Part shown: in pieces, positions 8,447 through 16,853 of the stretch
Position numbering within the stretch: position 1 is the first letter of the stretch
Layout of the letters: each line of letters begins with the position of its first letter
NCBI GenBank assembly: GCA_012728915.1
Contig: JAAYEC010000009.1
Coordinates: forward strand, 1-35,650
DNA length: 35,650 nt
Source: Deltaproteobacteria bacterium
GTDB lineage: Bacteria > Desulfobacterota > Syntrophia > Syntrophales > UBA2192
Direction of reading: 5' to 3'
Translations under genes and position numbers: made by a program
The notes under the pieces: generated by a model
Databases searched by the model: none
What the model saw: the letters and a program-made list of their open reading frames with translations, nothing else
Told to the model about the DNA's origin: nothing

Positions 8447-10648
8447 TCAGTGCATCCCCTTTCTGTCCGATTTCTTCTCGGGCTTCTTCTCCGGCCTCGC
8501 ATCGGACACGCGCACCCGTTCGACGGCGATGACGGCCCTCAGGCGCCTGAGCGACGCGACCACATCGTTGAAGTGCTTCAGGTCCCGGACGTCGAGATCG
8601 AACTCGCAGATCGCCTGCTCCCCGGGGATCGTTTCGACCGTGGCGTGACTGATATTGACGTCATGGGTGGAGATGGCCGTGCTCAGCTCGGCGAGCAACC
8701 CCTTCTTGTCCTTGCAGGTCACCCGGACATGAACGGGGTAGGTGTGTTTCTCCGTGATGTTCCACTGCACGTCCACGATTCGCTCGGGATCGAAATCCGC
8801 GATCATGGGGCAGTTGGCCCGGTGCACGCTCATTCCCCTGCCGCGCGAGATGTAGCCCACGATCTCGTCGCCCGGCAGGGGGTCGCAGCACTTGCCGAAT
8901 CGCACCATGACGTCGTCGATCCCCGTGATGGACACCCCGGTGGTCTCGGGCTTGCGCAGTTTCTTCCAGATCTTCTCCGGAAGCGAATCCTCCTTCTTCT
9001 CCGTTTCCTCCGGGAGGTAGCGGTTCACGATCTGGCGTGCCGAGATCTTCCCGTAGCCGATGAGGGCCATGAGATCGTCGACTTCCTCGATGGAGTACTC
9101 CCCGCAGATCTTCTTGAGTTCCTCGGCCTTGAGAATCTGGGTGAGGCTCAGTTTGTGCTTGCGGAACTCTTTCTCCAGGATGTCTCGACCCAGGGCGATG
9201 CTCTTGTTGCGCTCCTCGGTCTTGATCCAGGCCTTGATCTTCGAGACGGCCCGGGAGGTCACCGCATGCTTGAGCCAGTCCTTGCTGGGGTGACGCCCCT
9301 GCTGGGTGCTGATCTCGACGGTGTCCCCGTTCTGGAGCTGGTAGGACAGGGGCACGATGTTGCGGTTCACCCGGGCCCCAACGCACTGGTTGCCCACGTC
9401 GGTGTGGATGCTGTAGGCGAAGTCGATGGGCGTGGCCCCTTTCGGGAAAGCCCGGACGTCGCCCTGCGGCGTGAAGACGTAGACCTCGTCCGGGAAGAGG
9501 GCGAGCTTAAGGTTCTTCATGAACTCCCGGGGGTCCTTGAGCTCCTGCTGCACCTCGAAAAGGTCCCGGAGCTTCTGGATCTGCTCCTGGTCGCTTCCCT
9601 TGAGCGCCCCCCGCTCCTTGTAGCGCCAGTGGGCGGCGATGCCCCCTTCGGCCCACTCGTGCATGTCGCGGGTGCGGATCTGGATCTCGACACGCTCCCC
9701 GTAGGGTCCGATGACGGTCGTGTGCAGCGACCGGTAGTTGTTCGCCTTGGGCATGGCGATGTAGTCTTTGAAGCGGCCCGGCACGGGCTTCCAGAGGGCG
9801 TGGACGACGCTCAGGGCCTCGTAGCACTCCCGTTCCCTGTTCGAGTCCAGGATGATGCGGAAGGCGATCAGATCGTAGACCTCGTCGACCTCGATCCGCT
9901 GGGCCTCCATCTTGCGGTAGATGCTGAAGTAGTGCTTCGCCCTGCCCTCCACCTCGCCCTTGAGGCCGAAGTTTTCCATCTCGCGCTGGATGATGCCCCT
10001 CACTTCCTGCGTGTACTTGTCGCGCTCTTCCTTGCGCTTGGCGATGCGCTGCACGAGATCGTTGTAGGGCTCGGGGTAGAGGTACTTGAAGGCCAGATCC
10101 TCCAGCTCCATCCGGATCCAGTTGATCCCGAGGCGGTTGGCCAGGGGTGCGTAGAGCTCGAGGGTCTCCGTGGATATGGTGATTTTCCGCTGTTCGGTCT
10201 GGAACTCGAGGGTGCGCATGTTGTGCACCCGGTCCGCAAGCTTCACCAGGATGATCCGGATGTCGGCCGACATGGCGAGGATCATCTTGCGGAAGTTCTC
10301 CGCCTGCCGCTCCTCGCGGCTGGCGAATGTGATCTTGGAGAGTTTCGTGAGCCCGTCGACGAGGGCGGCGACCTCTTTGCCGAACCCCTCCTCGATCTCC
10401 TCGAGGGTGGCGAGCGTGTCCTCTACGGTGTCGTGCAGGATGCCGGTCACGATCGTCGCTGCGTCGAGTTTCATGTCGGCCAGGATGTTGGCCACTTCCA
10501 TGGGGTGCGTAAGGTAGGGTTCGCCGGACAGACGCATCTGCCCGGCGTGGACCGAGGCCGAAAAGATGTAGGCCTTCTCGATCCGTTCCAGGTCCGCCGG
10601 GGCGGCGTACTCTCCGACCTTATCGAGGATGTCCGTTATTCGGATCAT
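8447..10648 (-). CDS. relA: Bifunctional (p)ppGpp synthetase/hydrolase (RelA/SpoT family)
   Basis: This long RSH protein (733 residues) makes and degrades the alarmone (p)ppGpp. The N-terminal HD hydrolase domain looks intact (HD at residues 72-73 in ILHDTVEDT, and Asp139 in KLADRVHNM). The synthetase domain has the RFKDYIAMPK motif; the RxKD signature is typical of bifunctional rather than synthetase-only enzymes. EIQIRTRDMHEWAE and GIAAHW follow, then TGS, helical/zinc-finger (CCDPLPGDEI) and C-terminal ACT domains. The length is normal. The ATG lies inside proS, and the two genes overlap by 29 bases in different frames, so translation may be coupled. It is the last gene of the ispG-proS-relA group. 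Confidence 0.97.
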   Translation of the reverse strand: MIRITDILDKVGEYAAPADLERIEKAYIFSASVHAGQMRLSGEPYLTHPMEVANILADMKLDAATIVTGILHDTVEDTLATLEEIEEGFGKEVAALVDGLTKLSKITFASREERQAENFRKMILAMSADIRIILVKLADRVHNMRTLEFQTEQRKITISTETLELYAPLANRLGINWIRMELEDLAFKYLYPEPYNDLVQRIAKRKEERDKYTQEVRGIIQREMENFGLKGEVEGRAKHYFSIYRKMEAQRIEVDEVYDLIAFRIILDSNRERECYEALSVVHALWKPVPGRFKDYIAMPKANNYRSLHTTVIGPYGERVEIQIRTRDMHEWAEGGIAAHWRYKERGALKGSDQEQIQKLRDLFEVQQELKDPREFMKNLKLALFPDEVYVFTPQGDVRAFPKGATPIDFAYSIHTDVGNQCVGARVNRNIVPLSYQLQNGDTVEISTQQGRHPSKDWLKHAVTSRAVSKIKAWIKTEERNKSIALGRDILEKEFRKHKLSLTQILKAEELKKICGEYSIEEVDDLMALIGYGKISARQIVNRYLPEETEKKEDSLPEKIWKKLRKPETTGVSITGIDDVMVRFGKCCDPLPGDEIVGYISRGRGMSVHRANCPMIADFDPERIVDVQWNITEKHTYPVHVRVTCKDKKGLLAELSTAISTHDVNISHATVETIPGEQAICEFDLDVRDLKHFNDVVASLRRLRAVIAVERVRVSDARPEKKPEKKSDRKGMH

Positions 10649-12368
10649 TCAGGGCCTTCAGCTCCGCATTGACGATGCCCCGGATCACGGATTTCGCTTC
10701 CCCGGCCGGGATCGTCCGGGTCTCTCCCGTCCGGCGGAATTTCAACTCCACGTTGCCCGCAGCCAGGCCCTTGGGCCCGATGGTCACCCGGAGGGGGATG
10801 CCGATAAGGTCGGCGTCGTTGAACTTCACGCCGGCCCTCTCGTCCCGGTCGTCCAGGAGAACCTCGACGCCCTCTTCCCCGAGTGTGCGGTAGAGCTCCT
10901 CGGCCGCGGCGGCAATCCTCCCGTCGTTGACGTTCACGGGCACAACGATCACCTGAAACGGGGCGATGGTCATGGGCCAGAGGATGCCCCGATCGTCGTG
11001 CTGCTGCTCGATGGCGGCCGCCACCGTTCGGCCCACCCCGATCCCGTAGCAGCCCATGATCATGAACTTCTCCTTGCCGTCCCGGTCGAGGAAAACGGCC
11101 TTCATGGCCTTGCTGTACTTGGTACCCAGCTTGAAGACGTGCCCCACCTCGATGCCTCTGGCGAAGCGGACGGGCTTCCCGCAGCGCGGACAGCTGTCGG
11201 ACTCCTTGATGATCCGGAGGTCCGCGAAGGCCTTCACGGCGAAGTCCCGGCCGAGATTGGCGTTCTTCACGTGGTAGTCCTCCCGATTGGCCCCCATGAC
11301 CATGTTGACACGATTCATCAGCGAGTAGTCGGCGTAGACGGGAGCCCGGATCCCGATGGCGCCGGCAAACCCCTTGGGAGAGTTCGTCACCTCCAGGACG
11401 ATGTCGTCGGTGGCCAGCTCCACGGCATCGGCGCCCAGGAAGTTGCGCAGCTTGGCCTCGTTGACCTCCTCGTCGCCGCGGATGAGAACGGCCGCGGGCT
11501 TTCCGTCGGCCGTGAAAACGAGCGTCTTCACGATATCCTGAGGGGTGACGTCGAGGAACGCCGAGACCTCCTCGATCGTTCGGACGCCCGGGGTGTGGAC
11601 CGTCTCGAGGGGCTTGAACTGCGAGACGTCGAGCGGCTGCTCGACGGGTTTCTCGATCTCGGCCTTTTCGAGGTTGGCCGCGTAGTCGCACCCCGAGCAG
11701 AAGGCCAGGGCGTCCTCGCCCGTATCGGCCAGGACCATGAACTCGTGGGAGTAGGCGCCTCCGATATTGCCCGAGTCGGCCTCGACGGGACGGAATATCA
11801 GGCCGATCCTCGTAAAGATGCGCGAGTAGGCCTTGAACATCTTCTCATAGCTGAGGTCGGCGCCCTTCTCGTCCGCGTCGAAGCTGTAGGCGTCCTTCAT
11901 GTCGAACTCACGGCAACGCATGACGCCGAACCGGGGCCTGACCTCGTCACGGAACTTCGTCTGGATCTGATAGAGGTTCCGGGGCAGCTGGCGATAGGTC
12001 TTGACCTCGTTCCGGACGAGATCCGTGATGACCTCCTCGTGGGTGGGCCCGATGCAGTAATCGCGCATGTGACGATCCTTGAACCGCAGCAGTTCCTTGC
12101 CGTAAAAGCCCCACCGCCCCGACTCCTGCCAGAGCTCGGCGGGCTGGACAGCCGGGAGGTAGACCTCCTGTGCGCCTGCCGCGTCCATCTCCTGGCGGAT
12201 GATCTCCTCCACCTTCTTCACGGTCCGGTAGCCCAGGGGAAGGACGGAATAGATCCCCGAGGTGAGCTTGCGAATCAGGCCCGCACGGATCATGAGCTGG
12301 TGGCTGATGACCTCCGCATCCGATGGCACCTCCCTGACCGTGGGAAGGAACATCCGGGAATACCGCAT
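10620..12368 (-). CDS. proS: Prolyl-tRNA synthetase, bacterial type
   Basis: This class II synthetase charges tRNA-Pro. The 582-residue length and the editing (INS/YbaK-like) domain between motifs 2 and 3 mark the bacterial-type enzyme, which removes mischarged Ala-tRNA-Pro. Visible motifs include RPRFGVMRCREFDMKDAYSF (motif 2) and GIGVGRTVAAAIEQ (motif 3), with a C-terminal anticodon-binding domain starting around VIVVPVNVND. The ATG at 12366-12368 follows the ispG stop by 2 bases and has AGGGGG 8 bases upstream. The open frame continues upstream into ispG, but that part is a shadow. A tRNA-Pro gene lies about 4 kb downstream in the same window. Confidence 0.97.
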   Translation of the reverse strand: MRYSRMFLPTVREVPSDAEVISHQLMIRAGLIRKLTSGIYSVLPLGYRTVKKVEEIIRQEMDAAGAQEVYLPAVQPAELWQESGRWGFYGKELLRFKDRHMRDYCIGPTHEEVITDLVRNEVKTYRQLPRNLYQIQTKFRDEVRPRFGVMRCREFDMKDAYSFDADEKGADLSYEKMFKAYSRIFTRIGLIFRPVEADSGNIGGAYSHEFMVLADTGEDALAFCSGCDYAANLEKAEIEKPVEQPLDVSQFKPLETVHTPGVRTIEEVSAFLDVTPQDIVKTLVFTADGKPAAVLIRGDEEVNEAKLRNFLGADAVELATDDIVLEVTNSPKGFAGAIGIRAPVYADYSLMNRVNMVMGANREDYHVKNANLGRDFAVKAFADLRIIKESDSCPRCGKPVRFARGIEVGHVFKLGTKYSKAMKAVFLDRDGKEKFMIMGCYGIGVGRTVAAAIEQQHDDRGILWPMTIAPFQVIVVPVNVNDGRIAAAAEELYRTLGEEGVEVLLDDRDERAGVKFNDADLIGIPLRVTIGPKGLAAGNVELKFRRTGETRTIPAGEAKSVIRGIVNAELKALNDPNNGHPR

Positions 12369-12370
12369 GT

Positions 12371-13453
12371 CTACGACCCCCTTTCCGATGTCATTCGTTC
12401 GATTTCCCGGAGGAGAACCCCGACGAGTTCCTCCTCCTTCACTTTCCTGACCGGCTTTCCGCGCTTGAACAGGATCCCGAGGCCGCGGCCCCCGGCGATG
12501 CCGATGTCCGCCTCGGCGGCCTCTCCAGGCCCGTTGACCACGCAACCCATGATGGCGATCTTCAGGTGCGACTTCATCCCCGCCAACCTCTTTTCCACCT
12601 CCTCCACGAGGCCGGGAAGGTCTATTTCGCAGCGCCCGCAGGTCGGGCAGGCAATGATGTCGGGCCCCACCTTCCGGACGCCCAGGGCCCTGAGGATGCC
12701 GTAGGCGATGGCGATCTCCACGGCGGGGTCGCCCGTGACGGAGACGCGGACCGTATCGCCGATCCCCTCGTGAAGCAGAGCGCCGATCCCGATGGAGGAC
12801 TTGATGCTCGAGGCCAGCACGCTGCCGGCCTCGGTGACCCCCAGGTGCAGGGGGCAATCGGTCTTTTCCGACACCATCCGGTAGGCCCGGATCATGGTGG
12901 GAACGTCCGAGGACTTGAGCGAGAGTTTGAACTCCCGGAACCCGAGATCCTCGATAAAGGCGACGCTGCCCAGCGCGCTCTCCACGAGCGCCTCGGCGCA
13001 GGGCCCCCCGTACCGCTCCAGCAGGGCCTTCTCCACCGACCCCGAGTTGACGCCGATGCGCAGGGACGCCCCACAATCTCTCGCGGCGGCGACGATCTCT
13101 CGGATTTTCTCCCTTCCCAGATTTCCGGGGTTGACACGGATCGCCTCGGCGCCGCTCTTCAGGGAGGCGATGGCCAGCGCGGCGCTGAAGTGGATGTCGG
13201 CGATGAGCGGAATCCCGATCGCCTTGCGGATGCGCCGGATGGCCCGGGCCGCCTCCTCGTCGAGGACGGCCACGCGGATGATCTCGCAGCCGGCTTTCTC
13301 GAGGCGCTCGATCTGTCTGACCGTCGCCACCACGTCCCGGGTGTCCGTGGAGGTCATCGACTGCACCGCCACGGGAGCGCCGTCCCCGACGGGTACCGGG
13401 CCCACGCGGATCCGTCTCGTCTTCCTTCTCTCGATGGCAGCGGGTTCACTCAT
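12371..13453 (-). CDS. ispG: 4-hydroxy-3-methylbut-2-en-1-yl diphosphate synthase IspG (GcpE)
   Basis: IspG is the [4Fe-4S] enzyme that reduces methylerythritol cyclodiphosphate to HMBPP, the next-to-last step of the MEP isoprenoid pathway. From the chosen ATG it has 360 residues. The N-terminal TIM-barrel portion (PVAVQSMTSTDTRD, ADIHFSAALA, RVNPGN) leads to the cluster-binding end with CPTCGRC (cysteines near 269 and 272) and GCVVNGPGEA (cysteine near 304, glutamate just after). I start at the ATG 13451-13453, preceded by GGTGA; an in-frame TTG 30 bases upstream would add ten residues unlike the family. Another pathway enzyme, Dxr, is encoded about 9 kb away, and proS follows after 2 bases. 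Confidence 0.96.
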   Translation of the reverse strand: MSEPAAIERRKTRRIRVGPVPVGDGAPVAVQSMTSTDTRDVVATVRQIERLEKAGCEIIRVAVLDEEAARAIRRIRKAIGIPLIADIHFSAALAIASLKSGAEAIRVNPGNLGREKIREIVAAARDCGASLRIGVNSGSVEKALLERYGGPCAEALVESALGSVAFIEDLGFREFKLSLKSSDVPTMIRAYRMVSEKTDCPLHLGVTEAGSVLASSIKSSIGIGALLHEGIGDTVRVSVTGDPAVEIAIAYGILRALGVRKVGPDIIACPTCGRCEIDLPGLVEEVEKRLAGMKSHLKIAIMGCVVNGPGEAAEADIGIAGGRGLGILFKRGKPVRKVKEEELVGVLLREIERMTSERGS

Positions 13454-13504
13454 GAATTCACCGGGTTGAAGCTCTCCACACAACTACCCCATATCACGAA
13501 AAAC

Positions 13505-13533
13505 AAAAAAAAGCAGGGCCTTGTGCACCCTGC
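13505..13533 (-). terminator. Intrinsic terminator downstream of the PurF-like gene
   Basis: On the minus strand GCAGGG (13533-13528) pairs with CCCTGC (13518-13513) around a 9-base loop, and eight T follow (13512-13505). It comes after the octamer hairpin at 13545-13653, so the 3' end of the PurF-like transcript would carry two hairpins in a row. Confidence 0.9.
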
Positions 13534-13544
13534 CCCAATAAATC

Positions 13545-13653
13545 AGAAGGTAAGAAGTTGAGAAGGTAAGGAGCTTGGCGAGTCGGCAGGCAAGCCATCG
13601 ACCGATGGGCAATCCGACCTTCTCACCCTCTTACCCCCTCACCCTCTTTCTCG
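13545..13653 (-). repeat. Octamer-periodic inverted repeat downstream of the PurF-like gene
   Basis: The plus strand carries 8-base units near AGAAGGTA (for example AGAAGGTA, AGAAGTTG) from 13545. The matching units on the other strand read AGAGGGTG and AGGGGGTA near 13620-13650. The arms run toward a perfect central dyad, CCATCG-AC-CGATGG (13595-13608), so the whole 109 bases could fold as one imperfect hairpin. Position class (after a gene) and period match the elements at 6192 and 21252, but the unit sequence differs. Confidence 0.7.
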
Positions 13654-13667
13654 GCGGCAAAGCCGCC

Positions 13668-15065
13668 TCAACAGCCTCTCCAGCAATAGAGGCACAGGTC
13701 CTCTTCGGGCAGCCCGATGGCGTCGATCATCTCGTCGATGGTCAGGTACTTGAGCGAGGTCACGTTGAGGTCCTTTCGAATCCACTCGACCATCTCCCTG
13801 TAGGCCCTCGTCCTGGGGTTCAGGTAGGGGGCAATGCCCTCCCGGTCCCTGCCCGTGAGGCTTCGAATGGCCTTGCGGGCGGCCAGTTCCCCCTTGGTGC
13901 GTGTCGAGCTCCCGTAGATGCAGGGGTACATGAGGGGCGGGCAGGCCACGCGGAGGTGGATCTCCCGGGCGCCGTTATTCCAGAGCTTTTTGATCGTGAA
14001 GTTCTTCAGCTGCGTTCCCCGGACGATGGAGTCATCGCAGACGACCATTCGATTCCCCCGGATCACCTCGCGCACGGCGATGATCTTCATGGTGGCCACG
14101 AGATCCCGGATCTCCTGGCTCGGCGGCGTGTAGCTCCTGCCGTAGCCCGGGGTATACTTCACGAGGGGCCTCTTGTAGGGGATGCCCGATTCCTGCGCAT
14201 ATCCGACGGCGTGCCCGATCCCCGAATCCGGGATGCCCGTGACGAAATCCGCCTTCACCCGGTCCTTGCGGGCCATAGCCCTGCCGCAGTGCTCGCGGGC
14301 GATCTCGACGGAGCGTCCCTCATACGTCGAGGACGGTTCCCCGGTGTAGATCCACAGAAACGCGCAGACCTTCTTCACGGCCATCGGCGGCCGGAGCTGC
14401 TTGATCCCGGAGCGGCTGAGGGTCATAATTTCACCGGGCCCCGGGTACAAGAGCACGTCATAGCCGAGGTTCTGCAGCGAACTGGCCTCGGTGGCGATCA
14501 CGTACTCCCCCTTCTTCCCCGTCGCGCCGACGACCAGCGGAAAGCGTCCGAAGAGATCCCGGGCTGCGTAGATCCCGTCGTCCTTGAGAATCAGGAGGCA
14601 CAGCGATCCCTCGAGGAGTTTCTGCATGTTGACGATGCCATCAATCAGGGTCTCGCCCCGGTTGATGAGCCGCGCCACGAGTTCCACGGGATTGACGCCG
14701 CCGCCCGCCATTTCGCTGAACGAAACACCTTGCCGCAGGAGCCCTTCGGCGAGGATGTCCTTGTTCGTGATGAGGCCGCTTGCCGCGATGGCATAGGTTC
14801 CGAACTTGGAGCGCACGATCAGGGGCTGGGGCGCCACGTTGTTGATGGAGCCGATCCCCATGGTCCCGTTCATCTCCCGGTAGTCTGCGATGAACTTCGA
14901 CTTGAACTGGGCCTGGCTGATGCTGTGAATGGTCTGGTAAAACCCCTTGTCCCCGAAAATGGCCATGCCGCCGTTCTCGGTCCCCAGGTGCGAATGGTAG
15001 TCGGTCCCGTAGAACAGGACCTTGGAACAGTTCTGGTTGGAAACGACTCCGAACAATCCTCCCAT
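13668..15065 (-). CDS. PurF-like amidophosphoribosyltransferase homologue with a lost glutaminase site
   Basis: This 465-residue protein aligns along its whole length with glutamine PRPP amidotransferase (first step of purine synthesis). The phosphoribosyltransferase half looks functional: the PRPP loop CDDSIVRGT (343-351) is intact. All four [4Fe-4S] cysteines known from the Bacillus subtilis enzyme have counterparts (Cys234, Cys382, Cys458, Cys461). The N-terminal nucleophile half does not: the protein begins Met-Gly-Gly-Leu-Phe-Gly where active enzymes have a catalytic Cys after Met. The HNGNLTN oxyanion motif is ASGLITN, and the usual active-site Arg near residue 73 is Asn. GGGAAGGGG just before the ATG supports this start. 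It may use ammonia, another amine, or have a different role. A normal purF would be expected elsewhere. Confidence 0.85.
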   Translation of the reverse strand: MGGLFGVVSNQNCSKVLFYGTDYHSHLGTENGGMAIFGDKGFYQTIHSISQAQFKSKFIADYREMNGTMGIGSINNVAPQPLIVRSKFGTYAIAASGLITNKDILAEGLLRQGVSFSEMAGGGVNPVELVARLINRGETLIDGIVNMQKLLEGSLCLLILKDDGIYAARDLFGRFPLVVGATGKKGEYVIATEASSLQNLGYDVLLYPGPGEIMTLSRSGIKQLRPPMAVKKVCAFLWIYTGEPSSTYEGRSVEIAREHCGRAMARKDRVKADFVTGIPDSGIGHAVGYAQESGIPYKRPLVKYTPGYGRSYTPPSQEIRDLVATMKIIAVREVIRGNRMVVCDDSIVRGTQLKNFTIKKLWNNGAREIHLRVACPPLMYPCIYGSSTRTKGELAARKAIRSLTGRDREGIAPYLNPRTRAYREMVEWIRKDLNVTSLKYLTIDEMIDAIGLPEEDLCLYCWRGC

Positions 15066-15104
15066 AACCCCTTCCCTTCCCCGGAGGGCATGGCCGGCCG
15101 CGCT

Positions 15105-16298
15105 TTATCCCAGCGCCGCGACCGCCCGAGCGATGCGCTTCATGCCCTCCACGATCAGCTCCATCGACGTGGCGTAGGAGAGGCGGATGTGCCCGTCGTT
15201 GCCGAAGGCCCCGCCGGCGATCACCGCCACGTTGGCCTCCTCGAGCAGGAACTCGGCGAACTCGCTGGAGTTCGTGATCGGCTTTCCCCTGAATGTCCTC
15301 CCGTACAGGGCGGAGACCCGGGGAAATACGTAGAAGGCCCCCTGCGGGGTCGAGCAGGTGATGCCGGGGATGGCGTTGAGCTCCGCCACGATCGTGTCGC
15401 GTCGCCGCTTGAACTCCGTCACCATCATCGGGATGAAGGCCTGGTCGCCCAGGAGCGCCTCGATCGCGGCCTTCTGCACGATCGAGGCCGGGTTGGACGT
15501 GCTCTGGCTCTGGATTTCCGTCATGGCCGCGATCACGTTCTCGGGTCCCGCGGCGTACCCCATGCGCCAGCCCGTCATGGCGTGCGACTTTGACAGGCCG
15601 TTGACGAGGATCGTCTTGTCCTTCATCTCCTCGCTGACAGTGGCCATGTTGGCGAACACGAAGCCGTCATAGACGACCTTCTCGTAGATGTCGTCGCTGA
15701 TCACGATGATCTCCGTCCCCCTCAGCGTCTCCGCGAGGGCCGTCAGTTCCTTCCTCGTGTAGGCCGCTCCCGTCGGGTTCGAGGGGCTGTTGAGGATGAG
15801 GGCCCTCGTCCTGGCGGTGAGGGCTTTCCCGAGCGTGGCCGGCGTCAGCTTGAAGCCCTCCTCCTCGGTGGTGTCGACGATGACGGGCGTCGCATCGGCC
15901 AGCTGCACGATGTCCGGATACGAGACCCAGTAGGGCGCCGGGATGATCACCTCGTCGCCCGGTCCGAAGAGAACCTGGGCCATATTGAACAGGGTGTGCT
16001 TCGCCCCCGTGGAGACGATGATCTCGGAGCGCTTATAGGCGAGGCCGTTGTCCCTCTTGAGCTTTTCGATGACGGCGTCCTTGAGCTCGTCGATGCCGCC
16101 GACGGGCGTGTACTTTGTGAACCCCTCCCGTATGGCGCGGATCGCCGCGGCCTTGATGTTGTCGGGCGTGTCGAAATCGGGCTCGCCGGCCCCGAAGCCG
16201 ATGATGTCGCGGCCTTCCTTCTGAAGGGCCTTGGCCCTCATCGTGACCGCCAGCGTCGGCGACGGCCTGAGCACTCGAGTCAGGGGTCCGAGTTTCAT
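15105..16298 (-). CDS. aspC: Aspartate aminotransferase, class I PLP enzyme
   Basis: This 397-residue fold-type I aminotransferase resembles the subgroup I-beta aspartate aminotransferases (Bacillus/Thermus type), which interconvert aspartate + 2-oxoglutarate and oxaloacetate + glutamate. Signature segments are GAGEPDFDTP, the nucleotide-like GAKHTLFN loop, APYWVSYPD, NSPSNPTG, SDDIYEKVVYDG, and the PLP lysine (Lys237) in NGLSKSHAMTGWRMGY. The C-terminal arginine region IRLSYATS is present. Some members also act as prephenate aminotransferases, which sequence reading alone cannot settle. The start has GGGATAAGC upstream. It lies between coaD (4-base gap) and the PurF-like gene. Confidence 0.93.
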   Translation of the reverse strand: MKLGPLTRVLRPSPTLAVTMRAKALQKEGRDIIGFGAGEPDFDTPDNIKAAAIRAIREGFTKYTPVGGIDELKDAVIEKLKRDNGLAYKRSEIIVSTGAKHTLFNMAQVLFGPGDEVIIPAPYWVSYPDIVQLADATPVIVDTTEEEGFKLTPATLGKALTARTRALILNSPSNPTGAAYTRKELTALAETLRGTEIIVISDDIYEKVVYDGFVFANMATVSEEMKDKTILVNGLSKSHAMTGWRMGYAAGPENVIAAMTEIQSQSTSNPASIVQKAAIEALLGDQAFIPMMVTEFKRRRDTIVAELNAIPGITCSTPQGAFYVFPRVSALYGRTFRGKPITNSSEFAEFLLEEANVAVIAGGAFGNDGHIRLSYATSMELIVEGMKRIARAVAALG

Positions 16299-16302
16299 GT
16301 GC

Positions 16303-16800
16303 TTATCCCTTTCCGGACAGGGTGGAGTACTTGGCCTGCAGTTTCTGCAGAACGATCTCGGGAACGAGTCCGCGGACCGAGCCGCCGTGGCCCGCGGCCT
16401 CCTTGATCAGATTGGAACTCGTGTAAAACCACTTGTAGCCCGTCATGAGGAAGACGGTCTCGATGTCGCGGTTGAGGCGCCGGTTGATGAGGGCCATCTG
16501 GAACTCGTACTCGAAGTCCGAAAGGGCCCGCAGGCCTCTCAGAATGACCTGTGCGCCCGCGTCCCTCACGTAGTTCACGAGGAGACCAGAAAAGCTGTCC
16601 ACCCGGATCCGCGGGTCGTCTCCGACGACCTGGCGGATCATCTCCATGCGCTCGTTCACGCTGAACAGCCCCGATTTGTTCGGGTTGTAGGCCACGAGAA
16701 TGATGAGCCGGTCGAAGGAGCGAAGGCCCCGCTTGATGATATCGAGATGCCCGTTGGTGATCGGATCGAACGAGCCCGGATACACCGCCAATCTCTCCAT
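16303..16800 (-). CDS. coaD: Phosphopantetheine adenylyltransferase
   Basis: CoaD transfers AMP from ATP to 4'-phosphopantetheine, the fourth step of coenzyme A synthesis, and acts as a hexamer in the cytoplasm. The 165-residue product starts MERLAVYPGSFDP, with the nucleotidyltransferase T/HxGH motif as TNGH at residues 15-18. It also has LRGLRALSDFEYEFQMALINR and the late YTSSNLIKE segment that binds ATP phosphates. The upstream open frame adds 37 non-homologous residues; the ATG at 16798-16800 has GGGAGGGAGAC directly before it. It is followed after 4 bases by aspC and preceded by rsmD, a pairing seen in many bacteria. Confidence 0.96.
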   Translation of the reverse strand: MERLAVYPGSFDPITNGHLDIIKRGLRSFDRLIILVAYNPNKSGLFSVNERMEMIRQVVGDDPRIRVDSFSGLLVNYVRDAGAQVILRGLRALSDFEYEFQMALINRRLNRDIETVFLMTGYKWFYTSSNLIKEAAGHGGSVRGLVPEIVLQKLQAKYSTLSGKG

Positions 16801-16853
16801 GTCTCCCTCCCCTGCGTGATTTCGGCCCGCCGCTTCCTGCTGCGCGCCGCCCG

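Noticed and set aside
8450-10672. 740-codon plus-strand open frame opposite relA (likewise 10629-12704, 13575-15593, 29791-32208, 33449-35449)
   Set aside because: The opposite strands encode well-conserved proteins with full motifs. The antisense frames stay open because of high-GC codon use, and their products show no recognisable domains.
10620-13076. 818-codon frame that would extend ProS into ispG
   Set aside because: The extension is an out-of-frame reading of ispG; the ATG at 12368 has a good ribosome-binding site and a normal ProS N-terminus.
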